DNA of 64,000 bases from Hymenobacter cheonanensis (GTDB taxonomy: Bacteria; Bacteroidota; Bacteroidia; Cytophagales; Hymenobacteraceae): contig NZ_JAUQSW010000011.1 of NCBI RefSeq assembly GCF_030581075.1, forward strand, positions 1 through 64,000, given 5' to 3'. The position numbers and the translations under genes are program-made. Numbering within the stretch: the stretch's first letter is position 1; each line of letters opens with the position of its first letter. Under the pieces are notes generated by a model that was not told the origin of the DNA, did not search any database, and was given only the letters and a program-made list of their open reading frames with translations. Of this stretch, positions 32,940 to 42,788 are shown in pieces.

Positions 32940-35936
32940 CTACTGGCCTTGCTGCGCCTGCAAGTAGGGGGCTAGCACGTCGTAGGCTTTCTTGGCGCGG
33001 GCCTCGTCCTTCACCTGCACGGCCACCTGGTACACGCTCTGGAGCGTAACGAGGTTCATACGCTGCAAGTCGTCGAAGAGGGCGCCGTCGTGGGTTTGCA
33101 GGTAGGAGATGGTTTGCAGGCTGCGGCTGGTGAGCTTGTCGAGGATGGCGTCGCCCTTCGCCTTTTCGCCCACGGCGTAGAGCACGGGCACGAGCTGCGC
33201 GGTGTAGTAGTCGAAGGGCACGGCGTTGTCGGGCATCACTTCCAGGCACTTATTAGCCACTTCCTTGGCCTTGGCCAGGTCGCCGGCGGCGGCGTAGGCT
33301 GTGGCGAGGCGGGCAAATTTATCGCGGTAGTTGGAGGGAAAGCGCTGGTTGTTCTCGTCGTAGAACACGTTGGCGTTGTTCAGCCCGCGGTAGCTGAACT
33401 TGTGCATCAGGTCGTCGTAGCAAATGGATTTCTCCACGTAGCCTTCGTCGCCGCGGCGGTCGTAGTTGGGGTCGCGCAGCGGCAGCAGGCGGTAGGCCAT
33501 GCCCTCAAGCTGGAAGTATGGCTGCAGGTTCATGAAATCCGACGTAGCCACCGTGGAGCTGAAGTAGATGGGCCGCTTCCAGTTGTTGGTCGCAATCATG
33601 TCCAGAATCACCAGGTTTTTCTTCTCGATGGCGCGCTTGCCCATGCTCCAGTCCATGCGGGAAACGAGCTGCTTTTCGCGGTCTTTCGGAATGATGCCGA
33701 GCTGCTTCACGGCCGCCGTATCCACGTTCAGGTAGAACTTGGGCGTGGGGAAGGTCATGGTCGAGTAGTTGCCGTCGGTGTACTTGAGCAGCGGGCTGCC
33801 CTGGCCTACCAGGCTGATGAACTGCTTGAGGTCCAGGCTGTCCACGGCCGGGTTGGGCGAGAAAGGCAGCATGTCGTTGTTGCCCTGCACGTAGGTAGCG
33901 TCGTTCATGCCGATGGGCAGCGGCTGCGACTTGTAGGCGCGGCGCTTCATCTGCTGGATGTACCAGTCGGTGTTCAGGTACGAGAGCACAGCCACGCGCA
34001 CGTCGGTGCGAATGCCCTCCACCTCCTGGGCGTACCAGAGCGGGAAGGTGTCGTTGTCGCCGTTGGTGAACAAAATGGCATTGGGGGCGCAGCTATTGAG
34101 CAGGTTGGTAGCCGAATCGACCGAGTTGTAGCGGCCCGAGCGGTTGTGGTCGTCCCAGCCCTGCGCCAGCAGGATGGTGGGCGAAATCAACCCTAGCAGC
34201 ACGGCTACGGCGGCGCGGGCATTCTCAGCCTTGAGGGCGGCGGCCAGCAGCTGGCCGATGCCAATCACCCCGAGCCCAATCCAGATGGCAAACGCAAACG
34301 TGGCGCCGCAGAACGTATAGTCGCGCTCGCGCGGCTCGATGGGCGGCTGGTTCAGATACACCACAATGGCAATGCCAGTGAACAAAAACAGCAAGCCCAC
34401 AATCAGGGCATCGTGCCCGCGGCGGCGAATCTGCACAAACAAGCCGATGAGGCCCAGGATGAGCGGAATGGCGTAGAAGTTATTGTGCGCAAAGCTGCCG
34501 CCCAGGCGCGCGGGCAAGGTGCTAGCGGCCGGGCTAAAGGGCGTTACCACGCCCGACTGCTGCACGTCGGACTCGCGGCCCACGTAGTTCCAGAAGAAGT
34601 AGCGCCAGAACATGTGCCCAATCTGGTACCGGAACAGGAAGCCCAGGTTCTGGCCCATCGTGGGCTTCTGGCCCTCCTGCAAGTCGGGCACCCACTTCTT
34701 ATACTCTTGAATATGAGCGGGGTCGTAGCTGTAAAGGCGCGGCAGCAGCATCTTGTCGGCGTCGGCGTAGCCGGGCTCCTGGGCGCGGGGCAAAATCTCG
34801 ACGTACTTGCCCTTGTCGCGCTTGTAGCGCGGGGCACCCTCCTCGTAGTGGTCGGGCTGGGCATTAAACTGCGGGCCGTAGAGCAGCGGGCGCGAGCCGT
34901 ACTGCTCACGCTTGAGGTAGCTCACGAAGCTGAGCACATCCTCGGGGTCGTTCTCGTTGATGGTGGGGTGAAACGATGAGCGGATGGGCACAATCAGGTA
35001 GGTCGAGTACCCGATGAGGATAAACACGAAGCACAGCATGGCCGTGTTCAGCAGCTGGCTGCGGCGCTGGTAGGAGAGGCGGAAGCCCCCGTAAATGGCG
35101 CCCACAAACAGCAGCAGGAAGATAATAAGGCCCGAGTTGAAGGGCAGGCCCAGCGTATTCACAAAGAACACCTCGAAGCCGCCGGCTAGGGTCGGCAAAC
35201 CCGGAATAATACCCACCAGCACCGAGCCCACGATGATGAGGCTAACCACCAGGGTGACAATGCCGCCCACCAGGTTGGGGTTGCTGGAGCGGCGATAGTA
35301 GTAAATGAACGCCAGGGCCGGCACGGCCAGCAAATTCAGCAAGTGCACGCCGATGCTGAGGCCGATAACGTAGGCAATGAGGATGAGCCACTTATCGGAG
35401 TCGGGGTTGCTGGCGTGCTCTTCCCACTTCATCATAATCCAGACTACGGCGGCGGTGCAGAGGCTCGACATGGCGTACACCTCGCTTTCCTCGGCGTTGA
35501 ACCAGAACGAGTCGGAGAACGCGAACGAGAGCGCCCCCACGATGCCCGCGCCCAGAATGAGCAGCGTTTGGAAGCTGGTGGGCTCGGGCGTTTCGGTTTC
35601 AAACTCGCTGCGGGCCACCAGCAGCTTGCGGCCCATGCGCGTGATTATCCAAAACAGAAACAGCACCGTGAATGCGCTGCTCAAGGCCGAGAGCGCATTG
35701 ACCAGCACCGAAACCTTGGTGACATCGCCGAAGCTGAACAGCGACATCAGCCGGCCCAGGATGAGGAAAGTAGGCGCCCCCGGCGGGTGGGGCACCAGCA
35801 GCTTGTAGGCGCAGGCCGTAAACTCGCCGCAGTCCCAAAACGGGGCGGTGGGCTCCAGCGTGAGCAGGAAAACGACGGCGGCGATGGCAAACACCACCCA
35901 GCCGACCAGGTTATTCAACCGTTGAAAAGAACGCAT
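32940..35936 (-). CDS. DUF2723 polytopic membrane protein (PMT-like glycosyltransferase fold)
   Basis: A 998-residue membrane protein. The N-terminal DUF2723 segment has the hallmark PTAPFWDCGEFTACAYKL (about residues 30-47) and PHPPGAPTF, which corresponds to the catalytic-loop region of GT-C mannosyltransferase folds. About a dozen membrane helices fill the first 600 residues. The C-terminal part is soluble, with TPR-like helices near the end (FARLATAYAAAGDLAKAKEVANKCLEV). Bacteroidota members have been linked to protein O-glycosylation, but this is inference here. The ATG complement at 35934-35936 is used because the longer frame adds 51 residues that are not membrane-like and lie over the terminator of the next gene. 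Confidence 0.88.
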   Translation of the reverse strand: MRSFQRLNNLVGWVVFAIAAVVFLLTLEPTAPFWDCGEFTACAYKLLVPHPPGAPTFLILGRLMSLFSFGDVTKVSVLVNALSALSSAFTVLFLFWIITRMGRKLLVARSEFETETPEPTSFQTLLILGAGIVGALSFAFSDSFWFNAEESEVYAMSSLCTAAVVWIMMKWEEHASNPDSDKWLILIAYVIGLSIGVHLLNLLAVPALAFIYYYRRSSNPNLVGGIVTLVVSLIIVGSVLVGIIPGLPTLAGGFEVFFVNTLGLPFNSGLIIFLLLFVGAIYGGFRLSYQRRSQLLNTAMLCFVFILIGYSTYLIVPIRSSFHPTINENDPEDVLSFVSYLKREQYGSRPLLYGPQFNAQPDHYEEGAPRYKRDKGKYVEILPRAQEPGYADADKMLLPRLYSYDPAHIQEYKKWVPDLQEGQKPTMGQNLGFLFRYQIGHMFWRYFFWNYVGRESDVQQSGVVTPFSPAASTLPARLGGSFAHNNFYAIPLILGLIGLFVQIRRRGHDALIVGLLFLFTGIAIVVYLNQPPIEPRERDYTFCGATFAFAIWIGLGVIGIGQLLAAALKAENARAAVAVLLGLISPTILLAQGWDDHNRSGRYNSVDSATNLLNSCAPNAILFTNGDNDTFPLWYAQEVEGIRTDVRVAVLSYLNTDWYIQQMKRRAYKSQPLPIGMNDATYVQGNNDMLPFSPNPAVDSLDLKQFISLVGQGSPLLKYTDGNYSTMTFPTPKFYLNVDTAAVKQLGIIPKDREKQLVSRMDWSMGKRAIEKKNLVILDMIATNNWKRPIYFSSTVATSDFMNLQPYFQLEGMAYRLLPLRDPNYDRRGDEGYVEKSICYDDLMHKFSYRGLNNANVFYDENNQRFPSNYRDKFARLATAYAAAGDLAKAKEVANKCLEVMPDNAVPFDYYTAQLVPVLYAVGEKAKGDAILDKLTSRSLQTISYLQTHDGALFDDLQRMNLVTLQSVYQVAVQVKDEARAKKAYDVLAPYLQAQQGQ

Positions 35937-36092
35937 ACGGGGCAAAAAGGGCTGGCCGCCGCTGCCCAGGGCAGCCGCCGCCAAGCCAGAGGAAAATTCC
36001 GGTATAGCTAAACCGTTGCCACTTGGCAACAAGCCCCCAAAAGTAGGCAACAACCGGCGAGGGGTTGCGTCGGGGGCTGGCCGGGCCATAAA

Positions 36093-36121
36093 AAAAGCCG
36101 CTCCTGCGAAGAAGCGGCTTT
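36093..36121 (-). terminator. terminator of the small T9SS protein gene
   Basis: Minus-strand hairpin arms AAGCCGCT and AGCGGCTT are followed by a run of T. Confidence 0.75.
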
Positions 36122-36141
36122 GGCAAACTTGGCGCGGTAGC

Positions 36142-36663
36142 TTACAGCAGCGTCAGGCGGTTGGTGCTCACGGCCTTGTCGTTCACCAGCAGCGAGCAGA
36201 AATACAGCCCGGCCGGCAGCCCGGTCACATCCAGGGGCAGGCCCGTGGTGGCGGTAGACAGCGGCAGGGGCAGCAGGCGCACCTCGCGGCCCAGCACGTT
36301 GCTCAGGCGCAGCTTGTACTCGGGCCCGTGCTGGGCCAGCAGCTGCACCGTGAGCAGCCCCCGGGCGGGGTTCGGAAACACGCTCAGCATAGGGGCGCCC
36401 GATTGGGAAGGCATAGTAGCGAGCGCCGCGTGCAGGCTGGGCGGCGTGAAAGCCCCCGCCGGGCTAGCCGGCTTGGCCAGCGTGAGGCCGGGGGCCGGGC
36501 TGCCCAGGGCCCACAGCAGGCTGCCCGCCTCGTCGGCCGGGTTGTAAGGTGCCACCCGCGCCGGGGTGCTAGCCCCCAGGTGCGCGCCATAGGTGGCAGC
36601 GGCGGCCGGCAGCAACGCCAGCCCGGCCAAAAAGAGGGTCAGCACACGAGTAGCAAGGCGCAT
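36142..36663 (-). CDS. small T9SS-sorted secreted protein
   Basis: A 173-residue protein with a signal peptide (RVLTLFLAGLALLPAAAA) and a C-terminal T9SS sorting domain of about 80 residues that starts at SVFPNPARGLLTV and ends TNRLTLL. The sorting domain makes up nearly half the protein, which leaves only about 65 residues of mature cargo without any known motif. The start was set at the ATG complement 36661-36663, with a TACCTTTG box 43 bases upstream. It may be a small surface or matrix protein; the function is unknown. Confidence 0.75.
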   Translation of the reverse strand: MRLATRVLTLFLAGLALLPAAAATYGAHLGASTPARVAPYNPADEAGSLLWALGSPAPGLTLAKPASPAGAFTPPSLHAALATMPSQSGAPMLSVFPNPARGLLTVQLLAQHGPEYKLRLSNVLGREVRLLPLPLSTATTGLPLDVTGLPAGLYFCSLLVNDKAVSTNRLTLL

Positions 36664-36705
36664 GGGGAAAAGAGTAAAGGAGTAGATTATAGAGAGAAGC
36701 TGGCT

Positions 36706-36713
36706 CAAAGGTA
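36706..36713 (-). promoter_or_regulatory. candidate -7 box TACCTTTG for the small T9SS protein
   Basis: The octamer TACCTTTG on the minus strand lies 43 bases upstream of the ATG and fits the Bacteroidota -7 consensus. A TTG lies about 27 bases further upstream, longer than the usual spacing. Confidence 0.4.
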
Positions 36714-36930
36714 GTAGTTTGCCAGTGAGTCGGTAATGAACAAGCACCGTGCCGGGCGTATAAGTTTCCGGTTCGGGACATTCTGTCGACTAACGCCGGG
36801 CCTTACTCGGCGAGCGGAGTATCAAGTACTTACCCCGGCGCCACCGCGCTAGGGCTGTTTAGTCGTTTATACGCGGCTGCCGGGCTGTCAGCCCGCGCGG
36901 TGGGCGGCCGGCCAACTCATCTACCTGGCT

Positions 36931-38547
36931 ATGAGAAAAAACGTTACGCGGCAGTTTTTTTTTAAGCGCCTGGCCGGGCTGGCCGGGCTGTGGCTAGGAG
37001 GGCTGGCGGCCTGCACCCCTGGTGCCGAGCCGCCCGTGGTGGCCCCGCCGGCCCCGCACACGGCGCAGGCCGCCGTGCGGCCCTGGCCGGTGGGCTTCGG
37101 CTACGGCTGCAACCTGGGCTACTACGGCCCCGCCTGGCCCGATGAGCAGTTGGCCCGGGCCGTGCGTACCGCCGGCGGCAATACCCTGCGCGTGACGCTG
37201 CCCGAGCAGTTTCTGGCCCAGTGGGGCTGGGATGCCCGCCGCGCCGCCTTCGCCTACTACGCCGACTCACTGCACCTGCGCGACTTGGTGTGCTTTGTAG
37301 GCGAGCCCAGCCCGGCCCACCGCGACCCCGCGACTTACCCCGGCTGCCCAGGGCCTAGCAAGCTGTTTGCAAACCTCTACGAGCCCATCTGGCGGGCCGA
37401 TAGCACCGTGAACCCCAGCAATTATTACGCGCAGTACATCTACGAGCTTACCCGGCGCTACGGCCGCTACGTGCGGGTGTGGGAGGTGGTGAACGAGCCC
37501 GACTTCATCAGCGGCACCGTGAATAAGGAGTGGCTGCGCCGCGCCCCCGCGCCGGCCGAGCTGCCCAACGTGCTAGCCCCCATCGAGCGCTACATCCGCA
37601 CGCTGCGCATTACCTACGAGGTAGTGAAGAAATACCAGCCCGCCGCCTACGTGGCGCCCGGCGGCCTGGGCTACCCCGAGTACCTCGACGCGCTGCTGCG
37701 CTACACCGACAACCCCCGCGCCGGCCAGCCCAGCGCCGAGTACCCGGCCACCGGCGGCGCGTATTTCGACGTGCTGGCCTTCCACGTGTACCCGTCCTAC
37801 GACCTGCGCCACCGCAACTGGTGGCGCGCCGGCCGCTTTGCCTACACCCGCAACTCCGATTTTGCCGCCCGGCAGGTGCTGGCTCACCAGGCCGCCATGC
37901 AGGCTGTGCTGCGCAAATACGGCTACAACGGCACCACGTACCCGAGCAAGCACCTGCTCGTCAGCGAAACCAATATCGGCCGGCGGCCCTCGGAGTGGCG
38001 CGCCGGCACCGACGAGATGCAGCGCAACTTTGGCCTCAAGGCCCTGGTGCTGGGCCAGCAGGCCGGCTTGCGCCAGCTGCACTTCTACCGGGTGGGCGAG
38101 GGGGCCGATGCCCCGCCACCCGGCACCACCGTGGGCGGCGATGCCGAGCTGGCCCTCATGGGCCTCTACGAAAACCTGAGCCGCGACCAGCCCGGCGCTC
38201 AAAAAATGACCGAGCTGGGCCGCGCTCTGCGCACCTGCGGGCAGCTGCTGGCCGGCCGGCCCTACGATGCGGCGGGCACCGCCGCGCTGCGGCTGCCGCC
38301 CGGCGTGGCGGGCGCCGCCTTTGGCCAGGGGCGCCGCACCGTGCTGGTGCTGTGGGCCGTGGCCCAGGCCGACCAAAGCGAGGCCGCCGCCGCTACCTAC
38401 GTGCTGCCCGCTGCCTGGCGTGGGCGGGCGCTCATGCGCTACGACTGGGACCACCTGCCCGGCGCCCCCGGCCAGCCCTGCCCCGGCCCTGGCCTGGCCC
38501 TGACGGGTACGCCCGCTTTTTTTGCGATAGCGCCGCTGGAGCAATAA
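36931..38547 (+). CDS. clan-A-like glycoside hydrolase, probable lipoprotein
   Basis: A 538-residue secreted enzyme. The N terminus has KR before a hydrophobic core and the lipobox-like LAAC, so it is probably lipid-anchored. The TIM-barrel part carries the acid/base candidate Glu189 in WEVVNEPDF and the nucleophile candidate Glu346 in LLVSETNIG, the two-glutamate pattern of clan GH-A. A beta domain of about 100 residues closes the protein. The sequence is not close enough to assign a GH family by eye. The following gene encodes another clan-A-like enzyme, and the EPS locus begins 4 kb further on, so a role in polysaccharide trimming is plausible inference. Confidence 0.78.
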   Translation: MRKNVTRQFFFKRLAGLAGLWLGGLAACTPGAEPPVVAPPAPHTAQAAVRPWPVGFGYGCNLGYYGPAWPDEQLARAVRTAGGNTLRVTLPEQFLAQWGWDARRAAFAYYADSLHLRDLVCFVGEPSPAHRDPATYPGCPGPSKLFANLYEPIWRADSTVNPSNYYAQYIYELTRRYGRYVRVWEVVNEPDFISGTVNKEWLRRAPAPAELPNVLAPIERYIRTLRITYEVVKKYQPAAYVAPGGLGYPEYLDALLRYTDNPRAGQPSAEYPATGGAYFDVLAFHVYPSYDLRHRNWWRAGRFAYTRNSDFAARQVLAHQAAMQAVLRKYGYNGTTYPSKHLLVSETNIGRRPSEWRAGTDEMQRNFGLKALVLGQQAGLRQLHFYRVGEGADAPPPGTTVGGDAELALMGLYENLSRDQPGAQKMTELGRALRTCGQLLAGRPYDAAGTAALRLPPGVAGAAFGQGRRTVLVLWAVAQADQSEAAAATYVLPAAWRGRALMRYDWDHLPGAPGQPCPGPGLALTGTPAFFAIAPLEQ

Positions 38548-39061
38548 AATTAACGTACAAAATTTGGGGATATTACCCGCTGTGCGGTTAAGCTGGGCGC
38601 TAGCTAATAAGCTGAACAGCAAGTGCTTCTAAAAAAAGCGGTTTCCGCTGATAAAAAACGGGTTTTTACCAGTTTTCAACTCCCGGGCAATAGCTGTTGA
38701 CCGAAAATATAGCTAGCCAACCAAAGTACCACGGTGGACCAAAAAAGTATAATTAAACCGGCGCAAGTAGTTGATAGTGAATTGATAATTGGTTTTACTC
38801 GTGGTGCAGGTTTGTTTGCTGGGTTGTATTTTCGTGAGTAGTCAGCAACCTGTTGCCTGGGCTGGCGGCTTTTACGACCAGCAGTTTAGGTGAGAATACT
38901 TCTACGCGATTGCCCTAGCGAGCCGGGGAGCTGAACCCGATTTCTCGCCCCTGTACTATCCGGCTGCCGGCGGCAGCTCCCACCCAATCCCTCGGGGCTT
39001 ACCCTATCAGGCGGCTGATACCGGCCGCGTTGTGCGCTTTTTATCCTACTTATTTTCTTAT
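38548..39061. other. 514-base intergenic stretch, probable regulatory leader
   Basis: No credible gene is seen. The first half is AT-rich and contains a short hairpin AGCGGTTTCCGCT at about 38637 with an A-run before it, which would read as a terminator only on the minus strand, where no gene ends. AT-rich segments TATAATTAA and TTGATAATTGG lie near 38747 and 38783 and could belong to a promoter of the large glycoside hydrolase, but no full -33/-7 pair was found. Confidence 0.45.
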
Positions 39062-42000
39062 ATGTTTAACTACAAAACAGCCAGTCTCTGGCTGGCCCTG
39101 GCTGCCGTTGGGCTGTTGCCCTGGGCGGCGCGGGCCCAGGCGGCGGGCGAGGAGCGCGTGGCCATTACCGCCATTTCGCCCAGTATTGATACCGGGCAGG
39201 ACTACTCGGCCTGGCTCGATGACGACCCCAGCAACCTGGTGCCCAACAGCTGGATGCCCGCCAACTTCCAGTACATCGACGTGACGCTGAAGCTGGCTAA
39301 AACCACCACGCTCAGCCGCCTGGCGCTCTTCGACTACCAGGGTGTTTTTACGGCCCAGCCGGCGCTCATTTATGCCCAAAGCGGCAGCCAGCGCACCCTC
39401 ATCGGCTCGTTCGACGGCGCGCAGTACAACGTGTGGGTCGATATGGCGCCTAGCGCCCCGGTTACGGCCGATGCCATCGTTATTCACAAGTTTTGCAATA
39501 ATATCCCGGTCAAAATCAAGGTCTTTGGCACGGCCGGTACCAGCACTACGCCCACCACCCCCACGCCGGTAGCCGCCACGCTGAGCTTTGGCGCGTTAGC
39601 CCCCAAAACAGTGGGCGACGCGCCCTTTGCGCTCTCGGCCACCAGCACGAACGCGCTGACGCCTATTGCGTTTGCTTCGTCGGATGCCAGCGTGGTGAGC
39701 GTGGCCCTGGCCAGCGCGGGCATCTGGCAGGCCACGGTGGTGGGCGCGGGCACGGCTACCATCACGGCTACGCAGGCGGCTAGTAGCACCTATTTGGCTG
39801 CCAGCGCGTCGCAGACGCTTACTGTGCAGGCAGCTGCCCCAGTGCCCGCGCCGACGCCGGTCCCGGGGCCGACCACTACTACCCCTAGCGGGCCCGTTAC
39901 GGCCGGTAAAATTCCGCTTGACCCTAGCCGGTGGTACCAGCTCACCAACGCGCCTAATACTATTACGCCGCTCTTTGATGGCTCGACGGCCACGGGCACG
40001 ACCATTGGCTGGGGCAAGGTTATCCCGACCTACGATGCCTACTACCCACTGCTGCCGGGCGAGGCCATCAGCCTGGAAAGCATTCGCTTCTACGACGGCG
40101 AGGGCAGCAACCCCAGCGACCCCATGACCCTGTCGGTCATCACCGATACCTGGCAGCGCATTCCGGTGGCCACCTTCACTGGCGGGCAGTACAACCGCTG
40201 GGTGGGCCCCGACCCCAGCCAGCCCGACAACTTCAAGCTGAGCGCGCCCATCAGCAACATCCGCTACCTCGTACTCACGGCCTCGTGGGCGTACCCAACC
40301 GAAATTGAGCTGACCGGCTCTTACGCGGCCGGCAGCGGCGTGGCGGCGGCCGACGGGCAGGCCCTGGCCGTGCAAAAGAAAATCAAGTTTGCGCAGGAGC
40401 TGGGTGTGAATGGCTTTGAGTGGGATGTGGAAAACCCCGATGCCCCCGGCCAGATTGACGAAACGCGCCTCAAGGGCCTGAAGAACTTCACCGGCTTCCG
40501 CCATTATATGGATTGGCAGAAACTCGAATCGACGGAGGGCGGCTACACCTTCAACCCCGTGCACAGCGGCGGCTGGAACTACGACGTGCTCTATCAGCGC
40601 CTCAAGGCCGAGAATATCACCGTGCTGGCCTGCCTCAAAACGCTGCCCGACTGGCTGCTGAATACCTACCCCGGCGACCAGCGCGAGTTGGAAAACGTAC
40701 CCGTGCGCTACGGCAAGGACTTTTCAGACCCCAACTCGTACCTGGAGCAGGCCAAGGTAGCCTTCCAGTACGCGGCCCGCTACGGCGCCAACGCCGGCGT
40801 GCCGGCTAGCCTGCTGCACGTGGACCAAAGCACCCGCTGGGCCGGCGATGGCGCGAACGAGGTCAAAATCGGCCTCAACCTGGTGAAATACATCGAGTGC
40901 GACAATGAGCGCGACAAGTGGTGGAAGGGCCGCAAGGCCTACCAGACCGGCCGCGAATACGCCGCCAACCTGTCGGCTTTCTACGACGGCCACAAGAACA
41001 CGATGGGCGCCGGCGTGGGCGTCAAAAACGCCGACCCTGGTATGCAAGTGGTGATGGCGGGCCTGGCCGCCGCCACGCCCGACTACGTGCGCGGCATGAT
41101 AGACTGGTGCAAGCAGTACCGGGGCTACCGGGCCGATGGCTCGGTGAATTTGTGCTGGGACGTGATTAACTACCACCTCTACTCGAACGACGCCAGCACC
41201 TCGCAGGGCGGCAATGCCACGCGCGGCGCGGCCCCCGAGGTAGCCAATACCGCCCAGGTGGCCCAGAGCTTCGTGCAGATGGCTCACCAGTACGCCAATG
41301 ACATGCCGGTGTGGGTAACCGAGGCTGGCTACGACACCAACCAGGGCAGCCCGTTCAAGGCCATTGCCATCGGCAGCAAGTCGGTGCTCCAAACCGAGGC
41401 CGACTGGACGCTGCGCACCGCGCTGCTATACGCCCGCTGGGGCGTCGAGCGCACGTTTTTCTACATGCTGACCGATGATAACGCGGCTAGCCCGGTGCAG
41501 TTCAGCTCGTCGGGCCTGCTCAATGCCGACCGCTCGGCCAAGCCCGCCGCCGACTTCGTGCGCCAGGCCGGCCAGCTGCTAGGGGCTTACACCTACACCG
41601 GCACCCTCAACAATGACCCCCTGGTGGACCGCTACGAGGCCGATGGCAAAACCATTTACGCCCTGGTAGTGCCCGATGAGAAAAACCGCACCGCCACCTA
41701 TACCCTCGACCTGGGCCCGGCCACTACGGCCACCATCTACCAGCCCACGGCCGGCCAGGCCATTATGACGGCCACGTCCGTGAGCGCGCCGGGCGGCAAG
41801 CTGACCATCACCGTGACCGAAACGCCGCAGTTTGTGGCGGCCGGCGGCACGCCCGCCGCCACCCCTACCACGGCCTGCGCCGGCACCGGCTCGATAGGCT
41901 GGGAGCAGTGGGCCGGCGCCTGGGGCAGCCTCGCCAACCTGCCCCTGACCACAACCGCCAATAGCATGGCCACGCTCACCAAGCTGGAGAGCGCGCGCAA

Positions 42001-42709
42001 CATCGGCGATTATTACGGGGCGCGCATCCGGGGCTACATCTGCCCGCCCCAGGATGGCAGCTATACCTTCCGGATTGCCGGCGACGACGCCTGCCAGCTC
42101 TACCTGAGTGCCGACGACAACCCAGTCAATAAGCAGCTGATAGCCAGCGTAAGCGGCTACACGAGCTACGGCGAGTGGAGCAAGTACAGTACCCAGCAGG
42201 CGGCGCCGGTAACCTTGCAGGCCGGCCATCGCTACTACGTCGAGGTGCAGCACCTGGAAATAACGGGCGATGATTTTGTGTCGGTAGCCTGGACGCTGCC
42301 CGACGGCACCACGGAGGCGCCCATTGCCGGCGCGCACCTCCTTCCGTTTGGCCTCACGGCCAGCACGGCTACTTCCTTCACGGTCGGCGCCCAGGCGGCC
42401 AATGCCCTGGCCACGCAGGCGGCAGATGCGGCCAGCGCCACTGCGGCCACGACCGGCCTGAGCGTGTATCCCAACCCTTTCACCAAGCAAACGACCCTGG
42501 AGTTTGCGCTGCCCCAGGCCGGCCCGGCCACGCTCGAAGTGTACGACGTACAAAACCGCCTGGTGCGCCGCCTCTTCGCCGGCTCGGCCGAGGCCGGCGA
42601 GCGCCGGCAATTTATCCTCGATGGGGCTAGCCTGCCGGTGGGCGTGTACCTGGTGCGGCTAGTCACGAGCAGCCAGGTGTACACCCAAAAGCTAGTGCGC
42701 GTAGAGTAG
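39062..42709 (+). CDS. T9SS-sorted multidomain glycoside hydrolase (discoidin-like, Ig-like, catalytic, PA14)
   Basis: A 1215-residue secreted protein. Order: signal peptide ending ARAQA; discoidin-like domain (about 30-160); Big/MBG-like Ig domain (about 170-260); Pro/Thr linker; second discoidin-like domain (about 290-420); clan-A-like catalytic barrel (about 430-830) with candidates Glu612 or Glu616 in ECDNE and Glu754 in WVTEAGYD; beta domain; PA14 domain (about 940-1090) with the GSYTFRIAGDDACQLYL core; T9SS sorting domain from SVYPNPF to the end. Discoidin and PA14 modules bind carbohydrate, so this is a surface or matrix polysaccharide hydrolase; the substrate is unknown. The ATG at 39062 is preferred over an upstream GTG because it fits the signal peptide. 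Confidence 0.82.
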   Translation: MFNYKTASLWLALAAVGLLPWAARAQAAGEERVAITAISPSIDTGQDYSAWLDDDPSNLVPNSWMPANFQYIDVTLKLAKTTTLSRLALFDYQGVFTAQPALIYAQSGSQRTLIGSFDGAQYNVWVDMAPSAPVTADAIVIHKFCNNIPVKIKVFGTAGTSTTPTTPTPVAATLSFGALAPKTVGDAPFALSATSTNALTPIAFASSDASVVSVALASAGIWQATVVGAGTATITATQAASSTYLAASASQTLTVQAAAPVPAPTPVPGPTTTTPSGPVTAGKIPLDPSRWYQLTNAPNTITPLFDGSTATGTTIGWGKVIPTYDAYYPLLPGEAISLESIRFYDGEGSNPSDPMTLSVITDTWQRIPVATFTGGQYNRWVGPDPSQPDNFKLSAPISNIRYLVLTASWAYPTEIELTGSYAAGSGVAAADGQALAVQKKIKFAQELGVNGFEWDVENPDAPGQIDETRLKGLKNFTGFRHYMDWQKLESTEGGYTFNPVHSGGWNYDVLYQRLKAENITVLACLKTLPDWLLNTYPGDQRELENVPVRYGKDFSDPNSYLEQAKVAFQYAARYGANAGVPASLLHVDQSTRWAGDGANEVKIGLNLVKYIECDNERDKWWKGRKAYQTGREYAANLSAFYDGHKNTMGAGVGVKNADPGMQVVMAGLAAATPDYVRGMIDWCKQYRGYRADGSVNLCWDVINYHLYSNDASTSQGGNATRGAAPEVANTAQVAQSFVQMAHQYANDMPVWVTEAGYDTNQGSPFKAIAIGSKSVLQTEADWTLRTALLYARWGVERTFFYMLTDDNAASPVQFSSSGLLNADRSAKPAADFVRQAGQLLGAYTYTGTLNNDPLVDRYEADGKTIYALVVPDEKNRTATYTLDLGPATTATIYQPTAGQAIMTATSVSAPGGKLTITVTETPQFVAAGGTPAATPTTACAGTGSIGWEQWAGAWGSLANLPLTTTANSMATLTKLESARNIGDYYGARIRGYICPPQDGSYTFRIAGDDACQLYLSADDNPVNKQLIASVSGYTSYGEWSKYSTQQAAPVTLQAGHRYYVEVQHLEITGDDFVSVAWTLPDGTTEAPIAGAHLLPFGLTASTATSFTVGAQAANALATQAADAASATAATTGLSVYPNPFTKQTTLEFALPQAGPATLEVYDVQNRLVRRLFAGSAEAGERRQFILDGASLPVGVYLVRLVTSSQVYTQKLVRVE

Positions 42710-42727
42710 GTATAAGCGAATTGCCTA

Positions 42728-42779
42728 AAGCAAAAAAAGCGCGTCCTGCCAACTTAGCAGGGCGCGCTTTTTTTGCTTT
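42728..42779. terminator. bidirectional terminator between the large hydrolase and the EPS locus
   Basis: Long arms AGCGCGTCCTGC and GCAGGGCGCGCT surround a seven-base loop, with AAAGCAAAAAA and TTTTTTGCTTT on either side, and end both convergent units. Confidence 0.92.
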
Positions 42780-42788
42780 AGCCGCTGG

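Noticed and set aside
38637..38649. Hairpin AGCGGTTTCCGCT with an A-run on its left side
   Set aside because: As a terminator it would work only on the minus strand, and no minus-strand gene ends there. The stem is only five base pairs.
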